32,442 nt of DNA, taken from a virus. The position numbers and the translations under genes are program-made. The DNA is taken from positions 1 through 32,442 of the IMG/VR virus record IMGVR_UViG_3300007735_000618; one strand, 5' to 3'. Position 1 is the stretch's first letter, and each line of letters begins with the position of its first letter. Positions 7,905-15,629 of the stretch are shown piece after piece. The notes under the pieces are model-generated. The model saw only the letters and a program-made list of their open reading frames with translations, was not told the DNA's origin and ran no database searches.

Positions 7905-8773
7905 TCGCCAGCATCTTTCCGCCTCCGGGAGGCACCGTCATTGCCGACTACAGCGTCGCCGGAACCTACACCTGGACGAACCCAAGCCCGTCAACCCGTA
8001 GGCTTGTCAACCTTCGAGCCGTCGGCGGTGGAGCCGGAGGCGGCGGTGGCGGAGCGGCGTCGAGCGGGAATGTCGCAGGAGGTTCAGGAGGAAGCGCCGG
8101 GGCCATCCTCGATTTCTTCACCTACACCGATTTGCTGCCCGCCACGCTGAGCCTGACCGTTGGCGCCGGAGGATCTGGTGGTGCTGGCGGTTCCGCTGGC
8201 GGCAGCCAAGGGGCAGCCGGAGCGAATGGAATAGCGAGCACGTTGGCCGGTTCTGGGTTCACGACGATAACTGCCGCAGCCGGAATTGGTGGTGCAGGTG
8301 GATCTGCTGGCGGAACTCCAGGAGTCGCCAGCAACGTGACCGGCCTTCTTGCGGGCCAGACTGCGGCAGGGCAAAACAGCGGCGCTGGTTCTGCCAGTGG
8401 CACAGGCGGGACGCCGTCAATCACGGGTCAATTTTACCCAACCCCTGGCGGCGGCGGCGGCGGCTTGCTGTCCGGCACGCCGCAAACCCAGTCGCCGGGC
8501 GGGGCCGGAGGACAGTCTGGCACTTCCGTTGTTGGCGCGATTCAGGCTTCAGGCGGCGCCTCGGGAGGCAATTCAGGAGCGGCAGGCCCATCGTCATCGC
8601 GCGGCATTGGCATAGGTGGTGGTGGTGGAGGGTCAAACAACAGCGGAGCCGGTGGAGCTGGAGGCGCAGGCAGTGGACCAGGAGGCGGTGGTGGCGGGGG
8701 CGGAGCCGGAACCACGACTGGCGGCCAAGGCGGAAATGGCGCGAGCGGGCAGATCACAATCACTGTTTTTTAA
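7901..8773 (+). CDS. Glycine-rich adhesin-like virion protein
   Basis: The 290-residue product starts with a short beta domain (residues 1-40, TVIADYSVAGTYTWTNPSPS...RRLVNLRAVGGG). It then consists of long glycine/alanine/serine runs such as GGGAGGGGGGAAS, broken by hydrophobic strands (LPATLSLTVGAG, GFTTITAAAG), to the C-terminus. This is the pattern of phage glycine-rich domain proteins, which in T-even gp38 and relatives form polyglycine-helix receptor-binding tips. It probably contacts the host surface. Its place beside the capsid genes and away from the tail tip is odd. It overlaps its upstream neighbour by ATGA. Confidence 0.7.
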   Translation: MIASIFPPPGGTVIADYSVAGTYTWTNPSPSTRRLVNLRAVGGGAGGGGGGAASSGNVAGGSGGSAGAILDFFTYTDLLPATLSLTVGAGGSGGAGGSAGGSQGAAGANGIASTLAGSGFTTITAAAGIGGAGGSAGGTPGVASNVTGLLAGQTAAGQNSGAGSASGTGGTPSITGQFYPTPGGGGGGLLSGTPQTQSPGGAGGQSGTSVVGAIQASGGASGGNSGAAGPSSSRGIGIGGGGGGSNNSGAGGAGGAGSGPGGGGGGGGAGTTTGGQGGNGASGQITITVF

Positions 8774-8774
8774 C

Positions 8775-9167
8775 ATGAATGTCGTCATCATCGATCCGGC
8801 ATCGAAGACGTATTTGGGGCCATGGAATTGGGATCGCGCAGACTCGCCATCGAGCCCATACATGGAACAATCGGCTGCCATCGCGGCCGGATACACGCCA
8901 GCACCGCCGCCTCCTCCAGTTCCCGCAAGCGTGCCGAAGTGGGCCTTCCTCCTTGTCCTCAGACGCATGGGCAAGGAGAGCGCGCTGAAGGCTACGATTG
9001 CAGGCTACACCGGGCCGAACGCAGACCGCGTTCGGGCGAAGTGGGAGGTTGATCCGGACGTCGAGCGAGGCGGCCAGACCGTGGATGACATCGGCAAGGC
9101 CGTCGGCCTCACGCCCGCGCAAGTGGACCAAGTGTTTCGAGATGCGGAGAAGGAGGCAAACCAATGA
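8775..9167 (+). CDS. Hypothetical protein following the adhesin, possibly a fibre-associated factor
   Basis: This is a 130-residue protein of unknown function. Residues 1-60 include a WNWDRADSPSSPYMEQ segment and a proline linker (APPPPPVPAS). Residues 60-130 are helical: WAFLLVLRRMGKESALKATI, then a C-terminal VGLTPAQVDQVFRDAEKEA. Short helical proteins of this kind often follow fibre genes as assembly helpers, which is the best guess. The ATG lies one base after the stop of the glycine-rich gene. It ends on the ATGA start of the next gene, with AGGAGG just upstream. Confidence 0.6.
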   Translation: MNVVIIDPASKTYLGPWNWDRADSPSSPYMEQSAAIAAGYTPAPPPPPVPASVPKWAFLLVLRRMGKESALKATIAGYTGPNADRVRAKWEVDPDVERGGQTVDDIGKAVGLTPAQVDQVFRDAEKEANQ

Positions 9168-9391
9168 GCAAGGAGACCATCGAATCACTGGCCAGCAAGG
9201 CGAGCGTCGCAACCGGGGCGAGCACGACCACGCTTGCCCTCGTGGCCATCATGGGATGGCAGAACCTTCAGGGCATCGAGCGCAAGCTCGACGCTCACAT
9301 GGTCCAGACGAGTGTGATGATTCAGAAGCTGGAGCAACGCATCGAGATGATCGAGCGAAGGCTCGGGCATCCCAGAAACGAGCTTGAATGA
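9164..9391 (+). CDS. Single-membrane-segment coiled-coil protein (inner spanin or holin candidate)
   Basis: The 75-residue product has one weak hydrophobic stretch (about residues 17-32, ATGASTTTLALVAIMGW). A charged heptad-like helix follows to the end (IERKLDAHMVQ...MIQKLEQRIEMIERRLG). An N-terminal anchor plus a coiled coil is the layout of an inner-membrane spanin, and the next gene encodes a lipoprotein as an outer spanin would be. Against this, the membrane segment is short and polar. A holin or a virion-linked protein remains possible. AGGAGG precedes the ATG. Confidence 0.55.
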   Translation: MSKETIESLASKASVATGASTTTLALVAIMGWQNLQGIERKLDAHMVQTSVMIQKLEQRIEMIERRLGHPRNELE

Positions 9392-9395
9392 GCGC

Positions 9396-9734
9396 ATGAA
9401 GATCCTACTCGCCATCCTCGCCGCGCTGGCCCTCGTCGGGTGCGCCAACAACGTCGGCAAGTCCGTCGTCGTCAAAAACACGGTCGCCGGGCTGGAGGTT
9501 TCCAGCGGCGTCCCGCAGGCACCCAAGATTCAGTTTGGGCTCGTCCGCAATTTCTACGTAGCGGTCCCAACCAACGCCACGTTTACGTCCGACGTTGACG
9601 CGAACATCGGCGCGACCAAGGAGAGCGTGCGCGAGAAGCTGACCATTGGCGTGCCGCCGTCTCCGCTTCGGCAGATTCACACGAACGCCAACGAGGCGAG
9701 CCTCACCAACACCATCCGCGTCATCGCCAAGTAG
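9396..9734 (+). CDS. Phage lipoprotein (outer spanin candidate)
   Basis: The 112-residue product begins with a signal peptide ending in a lipobox (MKILLAILAALALVGC, cysteine at residue 16), so it should be lipid-anchored outside the cytoplasm. The mature part is beta-like (KIQFGLVRNFYVAVPTNATF) with no proline-rich region. The start at 9396 is chosen because it puts the basic residue directly before the hydrophobic core. The TTG at 9384 would add four residues. It follows the coiled-coil membrane protein by 4 bases, which suggests a spanin pair. It is longer than most outer spanins and could act in superinfection exclusion. Confidence 0.65.
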   Translation: MKILLAILAALALVGCANNVGKSVVVKNTVAGLEVSSGVPQAPKIQFGLVRNFYVAVPTNATFTSDVDANIGATKESVREKLTIGVPPSPLRQIHTNANEASLTNTIRVIAK

Positions 9735-9736
9735 CC

Positions 9737-10396
9737 ATGGCCGAAGTCTCCACATACGCCACGCTCGCCGCGTCGGCCATCGACCGCACGGCCGATTTCC
9801 TGTACCTCCGCGACGCAACCGGGCCGTCGGGCAAGAAGGCCACGCCGCAGGCCATCTTTGACACGAACCTGCAAGGCACCCACACGCTTTTCGGCGACCT
9901 CACGCTGGACGGTGGGAGCCTGCGCTCGTTGACGTTCCAAAACTTCACCGGCGTGTCCGTCAACGCGTTGACCACGCAGGGCCAGCTCACCCTCAATACA
10001 CCGCTCCGCGTTGCCGGAGGGCTTGGCGTTGGCCAACCCGTCGTCCTGTACGATGCAGGCACGGGCCTCGTCGATTTCGGCACGGTGCCGGAGCAGTTTA
10101 CGACCGGGGCCGTGGACACGCTCACCGCCAGCCGAAACGTCTCCAACGCTGACCTCGGGGAAACGCTCTACTACACCGGCGCTGGAAACATCACGCTGAC
10201 GATCCCGTCAGGGCTTTCCACGGGATGGTGGTGCCGTGTCGTGCAGGGCGGCGCGGGCAAGGTCACGCTCGCAGGTTCCGGCGTGACCGTGTCGGGGAAG
10301 CAGGGCCAACTCTCGACGGGCGGGCAGTGGCACGTCATCGAGGTTCGCCGCCTCACCGCGTCGCAGTACGTCGTCCACGGCGACACCGCGAACTGA
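9737..10396 (+). CDS. Tail-fibre or receptor-binding-like structural protein
   Basis: The 219-residue product starts like many phage fibre proteins: a short N-terminal segment with ATLAASAIDRTADFLYLRDATGPSGKKATPQAIFD, an anchoring pattern that links to a beta-helical shaft. Repeated short strands follow (TLFGDLTLDGGSLRSLTFQNF, LTTQGQLTLNTPLRVAGG). The C-terminal part resembles a small carbohydrate-facing beta domain (GNITLTIPSGLSTGWWCRVVQGGAG). It lies two bases after the lipoprotein gene. The exact role is uncertain, but a virion surface protein is likely. Confidence 0.6.
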   Translation: MAEVSTYATLAASAIDRTADFLYLRDATGPSGKKATPQAIFDTNLQGTHTLFGDLTLDGGSLRSLTFQNFTGVSVNALTTQGQLTLNTPLRVAGGLGVGQPVVLYDAGTGLVDFGTVPEQFTTGAVDTLTASRNVSNADLGETLYYTGAGNITLTIPSGLSTGWWCRVVQGGAGKVTLAGSGVTVSGKQGQLSTGGQWHVIEVRRLTASQYVVHGDTAN

Positions 10397-10770
10397 TGGA
10401 CTTTGCCGCCGCCATAGCCTCAGGACTCGCCAAGGCCGCGACGGTCTTTGGGACGGACTTCTCGCTCGAAGGTGGGCCGACGCTTCGCGGCGTGGTGGAC
10501 CGCAGGGCCGACGTCACAAAACCCGCCGACGGGGGCTTGGCGCTCGATTGGGACGCCACGCTGCTCGTGCCTGTGGCGGCGCTCACGCAGTCGCAGCTCC
10601 TCGACCCTGCGGGCGACGCCATCCTGGACACGGCTGGGTCGCCGTTGCTCGACGACGTTGGCCTGTCAATCGGGCGGAAGCTCACCGTCCTGGGCCAGCA
10701 AATGCGCATCGTCGGCCTCGATTACGACGGGCACCAGTACAACGCGCGGCTGGCCAACGTGAACCAATGA
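10396..10770 (+). CDS. Head-tail adaptor-like protein
   Basis: This 124-residue protein lies at the start of the connector and tail run. It has an N-terminal helix (FAAAIASGLAKAATVFG), then strands with SLEGGPTLRGVVDRRADV, and a beta C-terminus (GRKLTVLGQQMRIVGLDYDGHQYNARLANV). This is the beta-barrel layout of small head-closure or adaptor proteins. The ATG overlaps the TGA of the previous gene by one base, and its end overlaps the next gene by ATGA. The assignment is from order and shape, not from a diagnostic motif. Confidence 0.5.
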   Translation: MDFAAAIASGLAKAATVFGTDFSLEGGPTLRGVVDRRADVTKPADGGLALDWDATLLVPVAALTQSQLLDPAGDAILDTAGSPLLDDVGLSIGRKLTVLGQQMRIVGLDYDGHQYNARLANVNQ

Positions 10771-11657
10771 AAGTCACGGCTGCATTGGATCGCGGGCATT
10801 GGACGAACCAACTCCAGAAGCTGGCCGACGTCATGGGCCAGACCATGGACGAAGTCGTGAAGGGGCAGGCTCGGCTCATCATTCGCGACTGCATCCGCAT
10901 GACGCCGCCGTTCACGCGCAAGCCATACAAGCCGCTGACGGAATCGTTTTCAAAGCAGCATCAGGCCGGGAAGGATGCTGTGCGCAAAAGCATCCTCCGC
11001 GTCTTCAAGCCCGCCAACTCGTTCTGGTCGTTCACCATGGACAAGGATGGCAACAAGGGAGAACTGGCGAAGGCTGCGGCGAAGGCCGCAAAGCGTGGAG
11101 ACCTCGACGAGATCAAGCGGTTGAACCCGCGCAGCAAGGCCATTCAACGCACGATTGCCCTGGAGCGAATGGCTGACGCGGCAACGTTTGATGCCGCGCG
11201 CGACGCAAAGACGGGCAAGCCGCGAAAGGGTTTCGGTGGGATCCTCGTTCATCGCGGGACGGTTCCGGCGTTCGAGAAGGCCAAGACCGAGAAGGGAGTC
11301 ACGAGCTACGCCGGGTTGGCCAAGCTGTTTCGCGCCAAGGCCGCGAACGTCGGCATTGCCAAGGCGGGGTGGTTGCACGCGGCCGACCAGCTAGGTCTTC
11401 CTACAAAGGACTGCCCCGCTTGGGTTCGCAAGCACAAGGGCAAGGCTTCCGGGGAATCGGTGTACAGGTTCGTTGAAGGAGTCAAGGCGTCCGTTGTCTG
11501 CGGCAACGGCGTGCCCTACATTCAGGCCACGGGTGCCGAGCTTCGCATCGTTCAGGCCGCGATGAAGAATCGCGACCGCAACCTCTACAAGCAGATCAGC
11601 ATGGCCATGAAGGCCAAGGCGAAGCGCATGGGCGTGAAGAAATACTGGACCGTATGA
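10767..11657 (+). CDS. HK97 gp10/minor tail Z-like tail completion protein (putative)
   Basis: The 296-residue product has an N-terminal helix pair, MDEVVKGQARLIIRDCIRMTPPFT, typical of gp10-like or lambda gpZ-like neck proteins in which a conserved 'TPPxTG-like' stretch follows the first helix. The middle is unusually basic and lysine-rich (AKAAAKAAKRGDLDEIKRLNPRSK). The C-terminus is also basic (KAKAKRMGVKKYW). It is longer than usual gp10 proteins (about 120-200 residues), so it may carry an inserted domain at about residues 90-200. It sits between the adaptor and tail-terminator candidates, the expected place. Confidence 0.55.
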   Translation: MKVTAALDRGHWTNQLQKLADVMGQTMDEVVKGQARLIIRDCIRMTPPFTRKPYKPLTESFSKQHQAGKDAVRKSILRVFKPANSFWSFTMDKDGNKGELAKAAAKAAKRGDLDEIKRLNPRSKAIQRTIALERMADAATFDAARDAKTGKPRKGFGGILVHRGTVPAFEKAKTEKGVTSYAGLAKLFRAKAANVGIAKAGWLHAADQLGLPTKDCPAWVRKHKGKASGESVYRFVEGVKASVVCGNGVPYIQATGAELRIVQAAMKNRDRNLYKQISMAMKAKAKRMGVKKYWTV

Positions 11658-12160
11658 TCCAGACCAAGATCGAGCAGGCCGTTTCCGAGTTCATCGCGCG
11701 AAGCTACATCGCCTCCGGCGTCGCGACCGGTGACGTCGATCAGCGCGGCACCGTGCTTGCATTCACGGGTGCCTTGGCTGGCCAGCCTGACATTCGCGTC
11801 CACCCCGGCGAGACGGACGCCGAGGCCATCCTACCGGCCGTGCTTGTCGTCGCGGGCGACGGCGAGGAGGACGACCTGGGCAACCAGACCATCGACATCA
11901 ACATCCGCGTCCTGTTCCCATTCGACCCCGACAACGTGCAGGCCGATCAGCTCACGCGGCTGGACGAGGAGTTTCAGCGGGTGTTCGGATTCGCCGCAGA
12001 CGACGCAATCGGCGAGCAGATGGCGACTCTCAACACAATCACAACGGACGTCTCAATCATCGGAATCGAAACGCGCAGTTCGCGTCGCGAGTTCGAGGAA
12101 CGGAGGGCCGTCCGGGAATTGACGCTCCGCGCTTACTGCGCGGACGTCGCGGTCTATTAG
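11654..12160 (+). CDS. Tail terminator-like protein
   Basis: This 168-residue protein has the helix-strand order of tail terminators. An N-terminal helix (IQTKIEQAVSEFIARSYI) is followed by the strand ILPAVLVVAGDGEED, then TIDINIRVLFPFD and a long helix (ADQLTRLDEEFQRVFGF). It directly precedes the tube gene, as terminators usually do. No sequence motif is diagnostic, so this rests on gene order plus predicted topology. Confidence 0.55.
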   Translation: MIQTKIEQAVSEFIARSYIASGVATGDVDQRGTVLAFTGALAGQPDIRVHPGETDAEAILPAVLVVAGDGEEDDLGNQTIDINIRVLFPFDPDNVQADQLTRLDEEFQRVFGFAADDAIGEQMATLNTITTDVSIIGIETRSSRREFEERRAVRELTLRAYCADVAVY

Positions 12161-12168
12161 GAGGCAAC

Positions 12169-12606
12169 ATGGCAGTTTCAAACGTCGGAAAGGCCGTCGT
12201 GTGGGGCATCTCCACCACGGGCATGAGCAAGGATGGAACGGCGATCACCAACGCCTCGGCCATTATCTACTCGTCACAATCGCTGTCCCGCTCGACGGAC
12301 ACGATGGAGCATCGCAACAACCTCGGCGAGGTGGACGGGTACACCACGTACAATCAGAGCCAGCAGTTGGAGATTGAGTGCTACCCGACTGGCTCCACGT
12401 TGGCGAACGCGCGCACGCTTCGTGACGCGCTGCCAGTTCCGGGCCAACGGGTGACGATCGTGGACGCCACGGACGCCAACGACCCGACTGCCACGGATTA
12501 CATCTGCACCGCCGCGAGCTACCGCAAGAGCAACTCGGATAAGGCAACGTACACCATGACGCTCCAGCGGTTCTCGGGCATCGCGAGCTACGTTCCAGTG
12601 ACGTGA
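12169..12606 (+). CDS. Major tail (tube) protein candidate
   Basis: The 145-residue product is Ser/Thr-rich and beta-strand dominated. It includes IIYSSQSLSRSTDTMEHRNNLGEVDGYTTYNQSQQLEIECYP, a pattern often seen in short tube or tail-needle subunits. The C-terminus ends in strands (KATYTMTLQRFSGIASYVPV). It has its own strong Shine-Dalgarno (AGGAGG, 8-9 bases before ATG), which is rare in this genome of overlapping starts and fits a protein needed in many copies. It lies between the terminator-like gene and the tail chaperone position. Confidence 0.6.
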   Translation: MAVSNVGKAVVWGISTTGMSKDGTAITNASAIIYSSQSLSRSTDTMEHRNNLGEVDGYTTYNQSQQLEIECYPTGSTLANARTLRDALPVPGQRVTIVDATDANDPTATDYICTAASYRKSNSDKATYTMTLQRFSGIASYVPVT

Positions 12607-13208
12607 CCGCCGCCGACCTCTACCGCCGCCTGACCCTGCGGACGCGGGCCACCGTGTTCGGGTACCGCCTCGTGCCCTTCACGGTTGGCCACGCGATCCT
12701 CTTCGATTCGCTCGGCGTCCAGAGCATCACCACGCCCGGCGAGGTCGCGCTCGCCGCGTGGATCTGCTCGATGCCCGCGCACGTCGCGGACCGTCGCCTC
12801 AACGGTCGCCGGGCCTCGTGGTGGATGCGGTGGATTGTGTGGACCCGCGCCGAGTGGATGCGCGACCCGGAGGAGGTTCGCAAGGGCGTCGAGGTCCTGA
12901 GCGTGTACCTGGACGACCAGACACGCGTCGCGGCGACGCAGGCGAAGGGCGAGGACGGGCCGCAGTCTGGCGTGCCGTTTTGCCAGCGGTTGCGGGCCGT
13001 GCTGTTGTCACGCCTCAACTACTCGCCCGCCACGGTGGACCAAACGCCGTACCTTCAAGCCCTTTGGGACTACATAGCATGGGCCGAAATGGAGGGCGCG
13101 TTGACGGTGCCGCCTGACGTTGACGACGAGACGGAGGCCGAACTCATCCGCAGGGGCGAGGAGTTTGCGGCCAAGATCGCGAGAGGGGAGATCACGGTGC
13201 CATGCTGA
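12603..13208 (+). CDS. Tail assembly chaperone position, unknown protein
   Basis: This 201-residue protein starts at GTG (12603) overlapping the previous stop. It is largely helical with many tryptophans (ASWWMRWIVWTRAEWMRDPEEVRK) and an acidic C-terminal helix (DDETEAELIRRGEEFAAKIARGE). It stands between the tube and tape-measure genes where siphophages encode tail chaperones. I see no slippery heptamer or second overlapping frame that would make a frameshifted G/GT pair. The function is inferred from position alone. Confidence 0.5.
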   Translation: MTAADLYRRLTLRTRATVFGYRLVPFTVGHAILFDSLGVQSITTPGEVALAAWICSMPAHVADRRLNGRRASWWMRWIVWTRAEWMRDPEEVRKGVEVLSVYLDDQTRVAATQAKGEDGPQSGVPFCQRLRAVLLSRLNYSPATVDQTPYLQALWDYIAWAEMEGALTVPPDVDDETEAELIRRGEEFAAKIARGEITVPC

Positions 13209-14233
13209 GCATGTTGTTCAAGGTCGGGGCCGATGCGACGGCTGCCGAGCGGTCCATGGCTGCGGCCGCCAAAAAGGGCGAGGCCGCGTTCAAGAGCATG
13301 GGGAAGGAGATCACCGGGCGGCTGGCGGGGATGTTCACGGCGGGGGCGTTGATTGATGGCGCTGGGCGCTTCATGACCATGATGCGCGACACGGCCGACG
13401 AAATCCAAGACCTGTCCGAACAACTGGAGATTTCAACTGACGAGGTCCAGCGGTTGCAGGTTGCAGCGGACAAGGCTGGCGTTCGCTTCAACGTGATGGC
13501 CGCAGCCATGCGCAACATCGAGGACCTCCGTGCCGCCGCCGCGACCGGTGACAAGCGCGCAACCGGAATCTTCTCAACGCTCGGAATCGACCCAACAAAG
13601 GGATCCGCGCTCGACATACTTTCCGCCGCAGTCGAGGCGTCCGGACGTGGCGCGAAGGAACAAGCCGCCCTCTTCGACATGGTTGGGAAAAAGGCTGGCC
13701 TGATTCGCAACGTGATTACGGAGATCAACAAGCTTGGAGGCATCAAGCTCATTGACACGGACAGCTTGAAGGCAATCGACGACGCCACCAACCAGCTCAA
13801 GGACCTCAAGCGCGAGGCAATCGCGGCGAGTTCCGATTCGGTCGGGTGGTGGGCAAGGACGATTGCGCGAGCCCGCCAAATCCAAGACGAGTCAACGCGG
13901 GCAGGGAAGGGCTCCGTTGGGTTCGGAACAGCGGTCAATCGATCCATCGCGGAGTCGTTGAAGGACGCAATCTTGGGAAGGACGGAGGGAGGCGTTGATC
14001 TTTCCCCGCTTCCGCTACCGTTTCGAGAGCCTAAGACTGGCAAAGGTGCATCCGGGCAAATGGCTACACCGCCAGCCGCGATCCCGCTCGCCCTCCAGTC
14101 AGACGCCCTTTCCCGCATCGGCCTCTTCGTCGGAGGAAGCAGCGACATGGGCAGCCAGCTCGTGACCATTGGCAACTATCAGCTCTCCGAGCTTCGTGCC
14201 ATCCGGAACAACCTTGAGCACGCCAACCGATGA
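13202..14233 (+). CDS. Tape measure protein, very short
   Basis: The 343-residue product is helical with the character of a tape measure: KVGADATAAERSMAAAAKKGEAAFKSMGKEITG at the N-terminus, a hydrophobic glycine-rich segment (GMFTAGALIDGAG), then long helices (ADEIQDLSEQLEISTDEVQRLQVAADKAG). Tape measures set tail length, and 343 residues is near the bottom of the range, so a very short tail would be expected. It overlaps both neighbours. The C-terminal 80 residues are less regular and may be the part released near the host membrane. Confidence 0.75.
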   Translation: MLSMLFKVGADATAAERSMAAAAKKGEAAFKSMGKEITGRLAGMFTAGALIDGAGRFMTMMRDTADEIQDLSEQLEISTDEVQRLQVAADKAGVRFNVMAAAMRNIEDLRAAAATGDKRATGIFSTLGIDPTKGSALDILSAAVEASGRGAKEQAALFDMVGKKAGLIRNVITEINKLGGIKLIDTDSLKAIDDATNQLKDLKREAIAASSDSVGWWARTIARARQIQDESTRAGKGSVGFGTAVNRSIAESLKDAILGRTEGGVDLSPLPLPFREPKTGKGASGQMATPPAAIPLALQSDALSRIGLFVGGSSDMGSQLVTIGNYQLSELRAIRNNLEHANR

Positions 14234-15042
14234 TCACGCACTTCGGGACATACGACCTCATTGAGCTTCCAACGCCGCAGACGTATAGCCCGGCAACGGG
14301 CATCACGCAGCAGCGGCGGTTCAAGCTCCTTAAGACGAGCGTGCCCGCGTTTACGTCGAGCCTAGCGGCGCAGGGATACGCGTGGGAGATGTCGCCGGAC
14401 GACGGGAGTCCATACGCGACCGTCACGACCATAGCCTCGCCGGAGCTGACCACGACGTGGACGTTGGATGGGAACGACCTGGAGCAACCCATTTGGACAC
14501 TTCCGAAGGTGCGGGAGATGTTCAATCGGATGCCCGACCTCAAGAAGCGCGCCAAGATCAAGCACGACATCGAGGCCCTTGTCAGGGGCGAGTATTCCGC
14601 CGACACGCGAAAGACCGTTCAGGCCATCAAGAACGAGGCGCTGGATGCCATGTCCACGGTGAATCCAGACGGCAACAGCACGCAGCCGATCGAGCTTGGC
14701 AACACGGACGACATTATTGATGGCCTCATCAAGAGCCTTGTGCGCGGCGTTGAGGCGTTCCCTGTGTCGTCCTATGTCCTGCGCAAGACCATGGTCTTGA
14801 GCCCCGTGACGAACGTGTCGCCGGGTTTCCAGAACGCGAACAAGGTCTTCTCGCTCGCGGCACTTGTGCGCGACGAGCCCGGAATCCCGCTCAACATCGC
14901 AGGCATCCTCGTGAGCCTCGGTGGCTACTGGCAGAAGAAGACGCCGCAGGCGAGCCAGGCCGCCGATGGGCGCTGGACCTATACCGTCGAATACTGGTAC
15001 GCCGAAGAGGTTGACCGCTTCATCTATGAGGTAATCGAATGA
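14230..15042 (+). CDS. Distal tail protein, unknown
   Basis: I cannot name this 270-residue protein. The N-terminal third is beta-like (THFGTYDLIELPTPQTY...YAWEMSPDDGSPYATVTTIASPELTTTW). The middle is helical and basic (MFNRMPDLKKRAKIKHDIEALV). The C-terminal third is again beta-like, ending in RWTYTVEYWYAEEVDRFIYEVIE. Its place immediately after the tape measure suggests a distal tail or hub component that caps the tube. It overlaps both neighbours by ATGA. Confidence 0.5.
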   Translation: MITHFGTYDLIELPTPQTYSPATGITQQRRFKLLKTSVPAFTSSLAAQGYAWEMSPDDGSPYATVTTIASPELTTTWTLDGNDLEQPIWTLPKVREMFNRMPDLKKRAKIKHDIEALVRGEYSADTRKTVQAIKNEALDAMSTVNPDGNSTQPIELGNTDDIIDGLIKSLVRGVEAFPVSSYVLRKTMVLSPVTNVSPGFQNANKVFSLAALVRDEPGIPLNIAGILVSLGGYWQKKTPQASQAADGRWTYTVEYWYAEEVDRFIYEVIE

Positions 15043-15197
15043 GAACCACCGCCCGCCCCAAGACCCGCCGCGAGCAACTCCAGGCCGTGCTCCGGTCGCC
15101 CGGCACGCTCGTCTCGCGCACAACGCGCGGCGTCGTCGCCCGCGTCACGCGCTCCGTTTTCACGTCCAACAACAACCAACCGCCCCGTTGGGGCTAG
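15039..15197 (+). CDS. Small basic protein, unknown
   Basis: This is a 52-residue, strongly basic protein (14 Arg or Lys, many Thr) with no membrane segment. It starts at the ATGA overlap with the preceding tail gene and ends 6 bases before the next. The compact coupling to its neighbours supports a real gene, although the size and composition give no function. It may be a small tail-associated or nucleic-acid-binding peptide. I would not exclude a non-functional translation-coupling ORF. Confidence 0.5.
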   Translation: MRTTARPKTRREQLQAVLRSPGTLVSRTTRGVVARVTRSVFTSNNNQPPRWG

Positions 15198-15203
15198 CAT
15201 CAC

Positions 15204-15629
15204 ATGGCCAGCGAAATCACAGTCGTCTCGAATCTCACGCACGCCGCATTCGGTTCAACGGTCACGTCGGCAACAACCAGCGACGTCATCGACGACACGA
15301 GCACCACAAAGCGGCACAGGCTTTTCGTCCAGAGCGTCGGCACATCCCTGGAGGCCGTCGAGATGGGCGACATCAACCTCGGTGTCACGAGCCGCGCCTA
15401 CTGGGTTCGCCTCCGCAACCTGTCCGCCGCGCAGCAATCGCCGCCGTTCGTGACCGTCGCCGTGTCATATGCCAGCGGAGACGTCGAGTTTGCGACGATG
15501 CAGGCCGGTGAAACCTTCGGCCCCGTCCGCATGGTTGGCCTGACCGCTTCGCACCCCGTCCTCAAGGTCAAGGCGAGCGTCGCCGATACCCCCGTGGAGG
15601 TCATCCTCTGCGAGGTCGCCGGAGCCTGA
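15204..15629 (+). CDS. Small beta-rich virion protein, unknown
   Basis: The 141-residue product is dominated by short strands (EITVVSNLTHAAFGS, RLFVQSVGTSLEAVEMGDINLG, YWVRLRNLSA, FVTVAVSYASGDVEFATM). There is no hydrophobic helix. It resembles in style the beta-rich protein at 7593 and other small surface proteins. It lies between the tape-measure cluster and the 1,124-residue gene, which it overlaps at TGATG. A tail-tip or fibre-linking role is likely but not shown. Confidence 0.55.
   Translation: MASEITVVSNLTHAAFGSTVTSATTSDVIDDTSTTKRHRLFVQSVGTSLEAVEMGDINLGVTSRAYWVRLRNLSAAQQSPPFVTVAVSYASGDVEFATMQAGETFGPVRMVGLTASHPVLKVKASVADTPVEVILCEVAGA

Noticed and set aside
12603-13208. Programmed frameshift joining this gene to the tape measure region
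   Set aside because: No slippery heptamer near the end and no overlapping second product frame could be seen.
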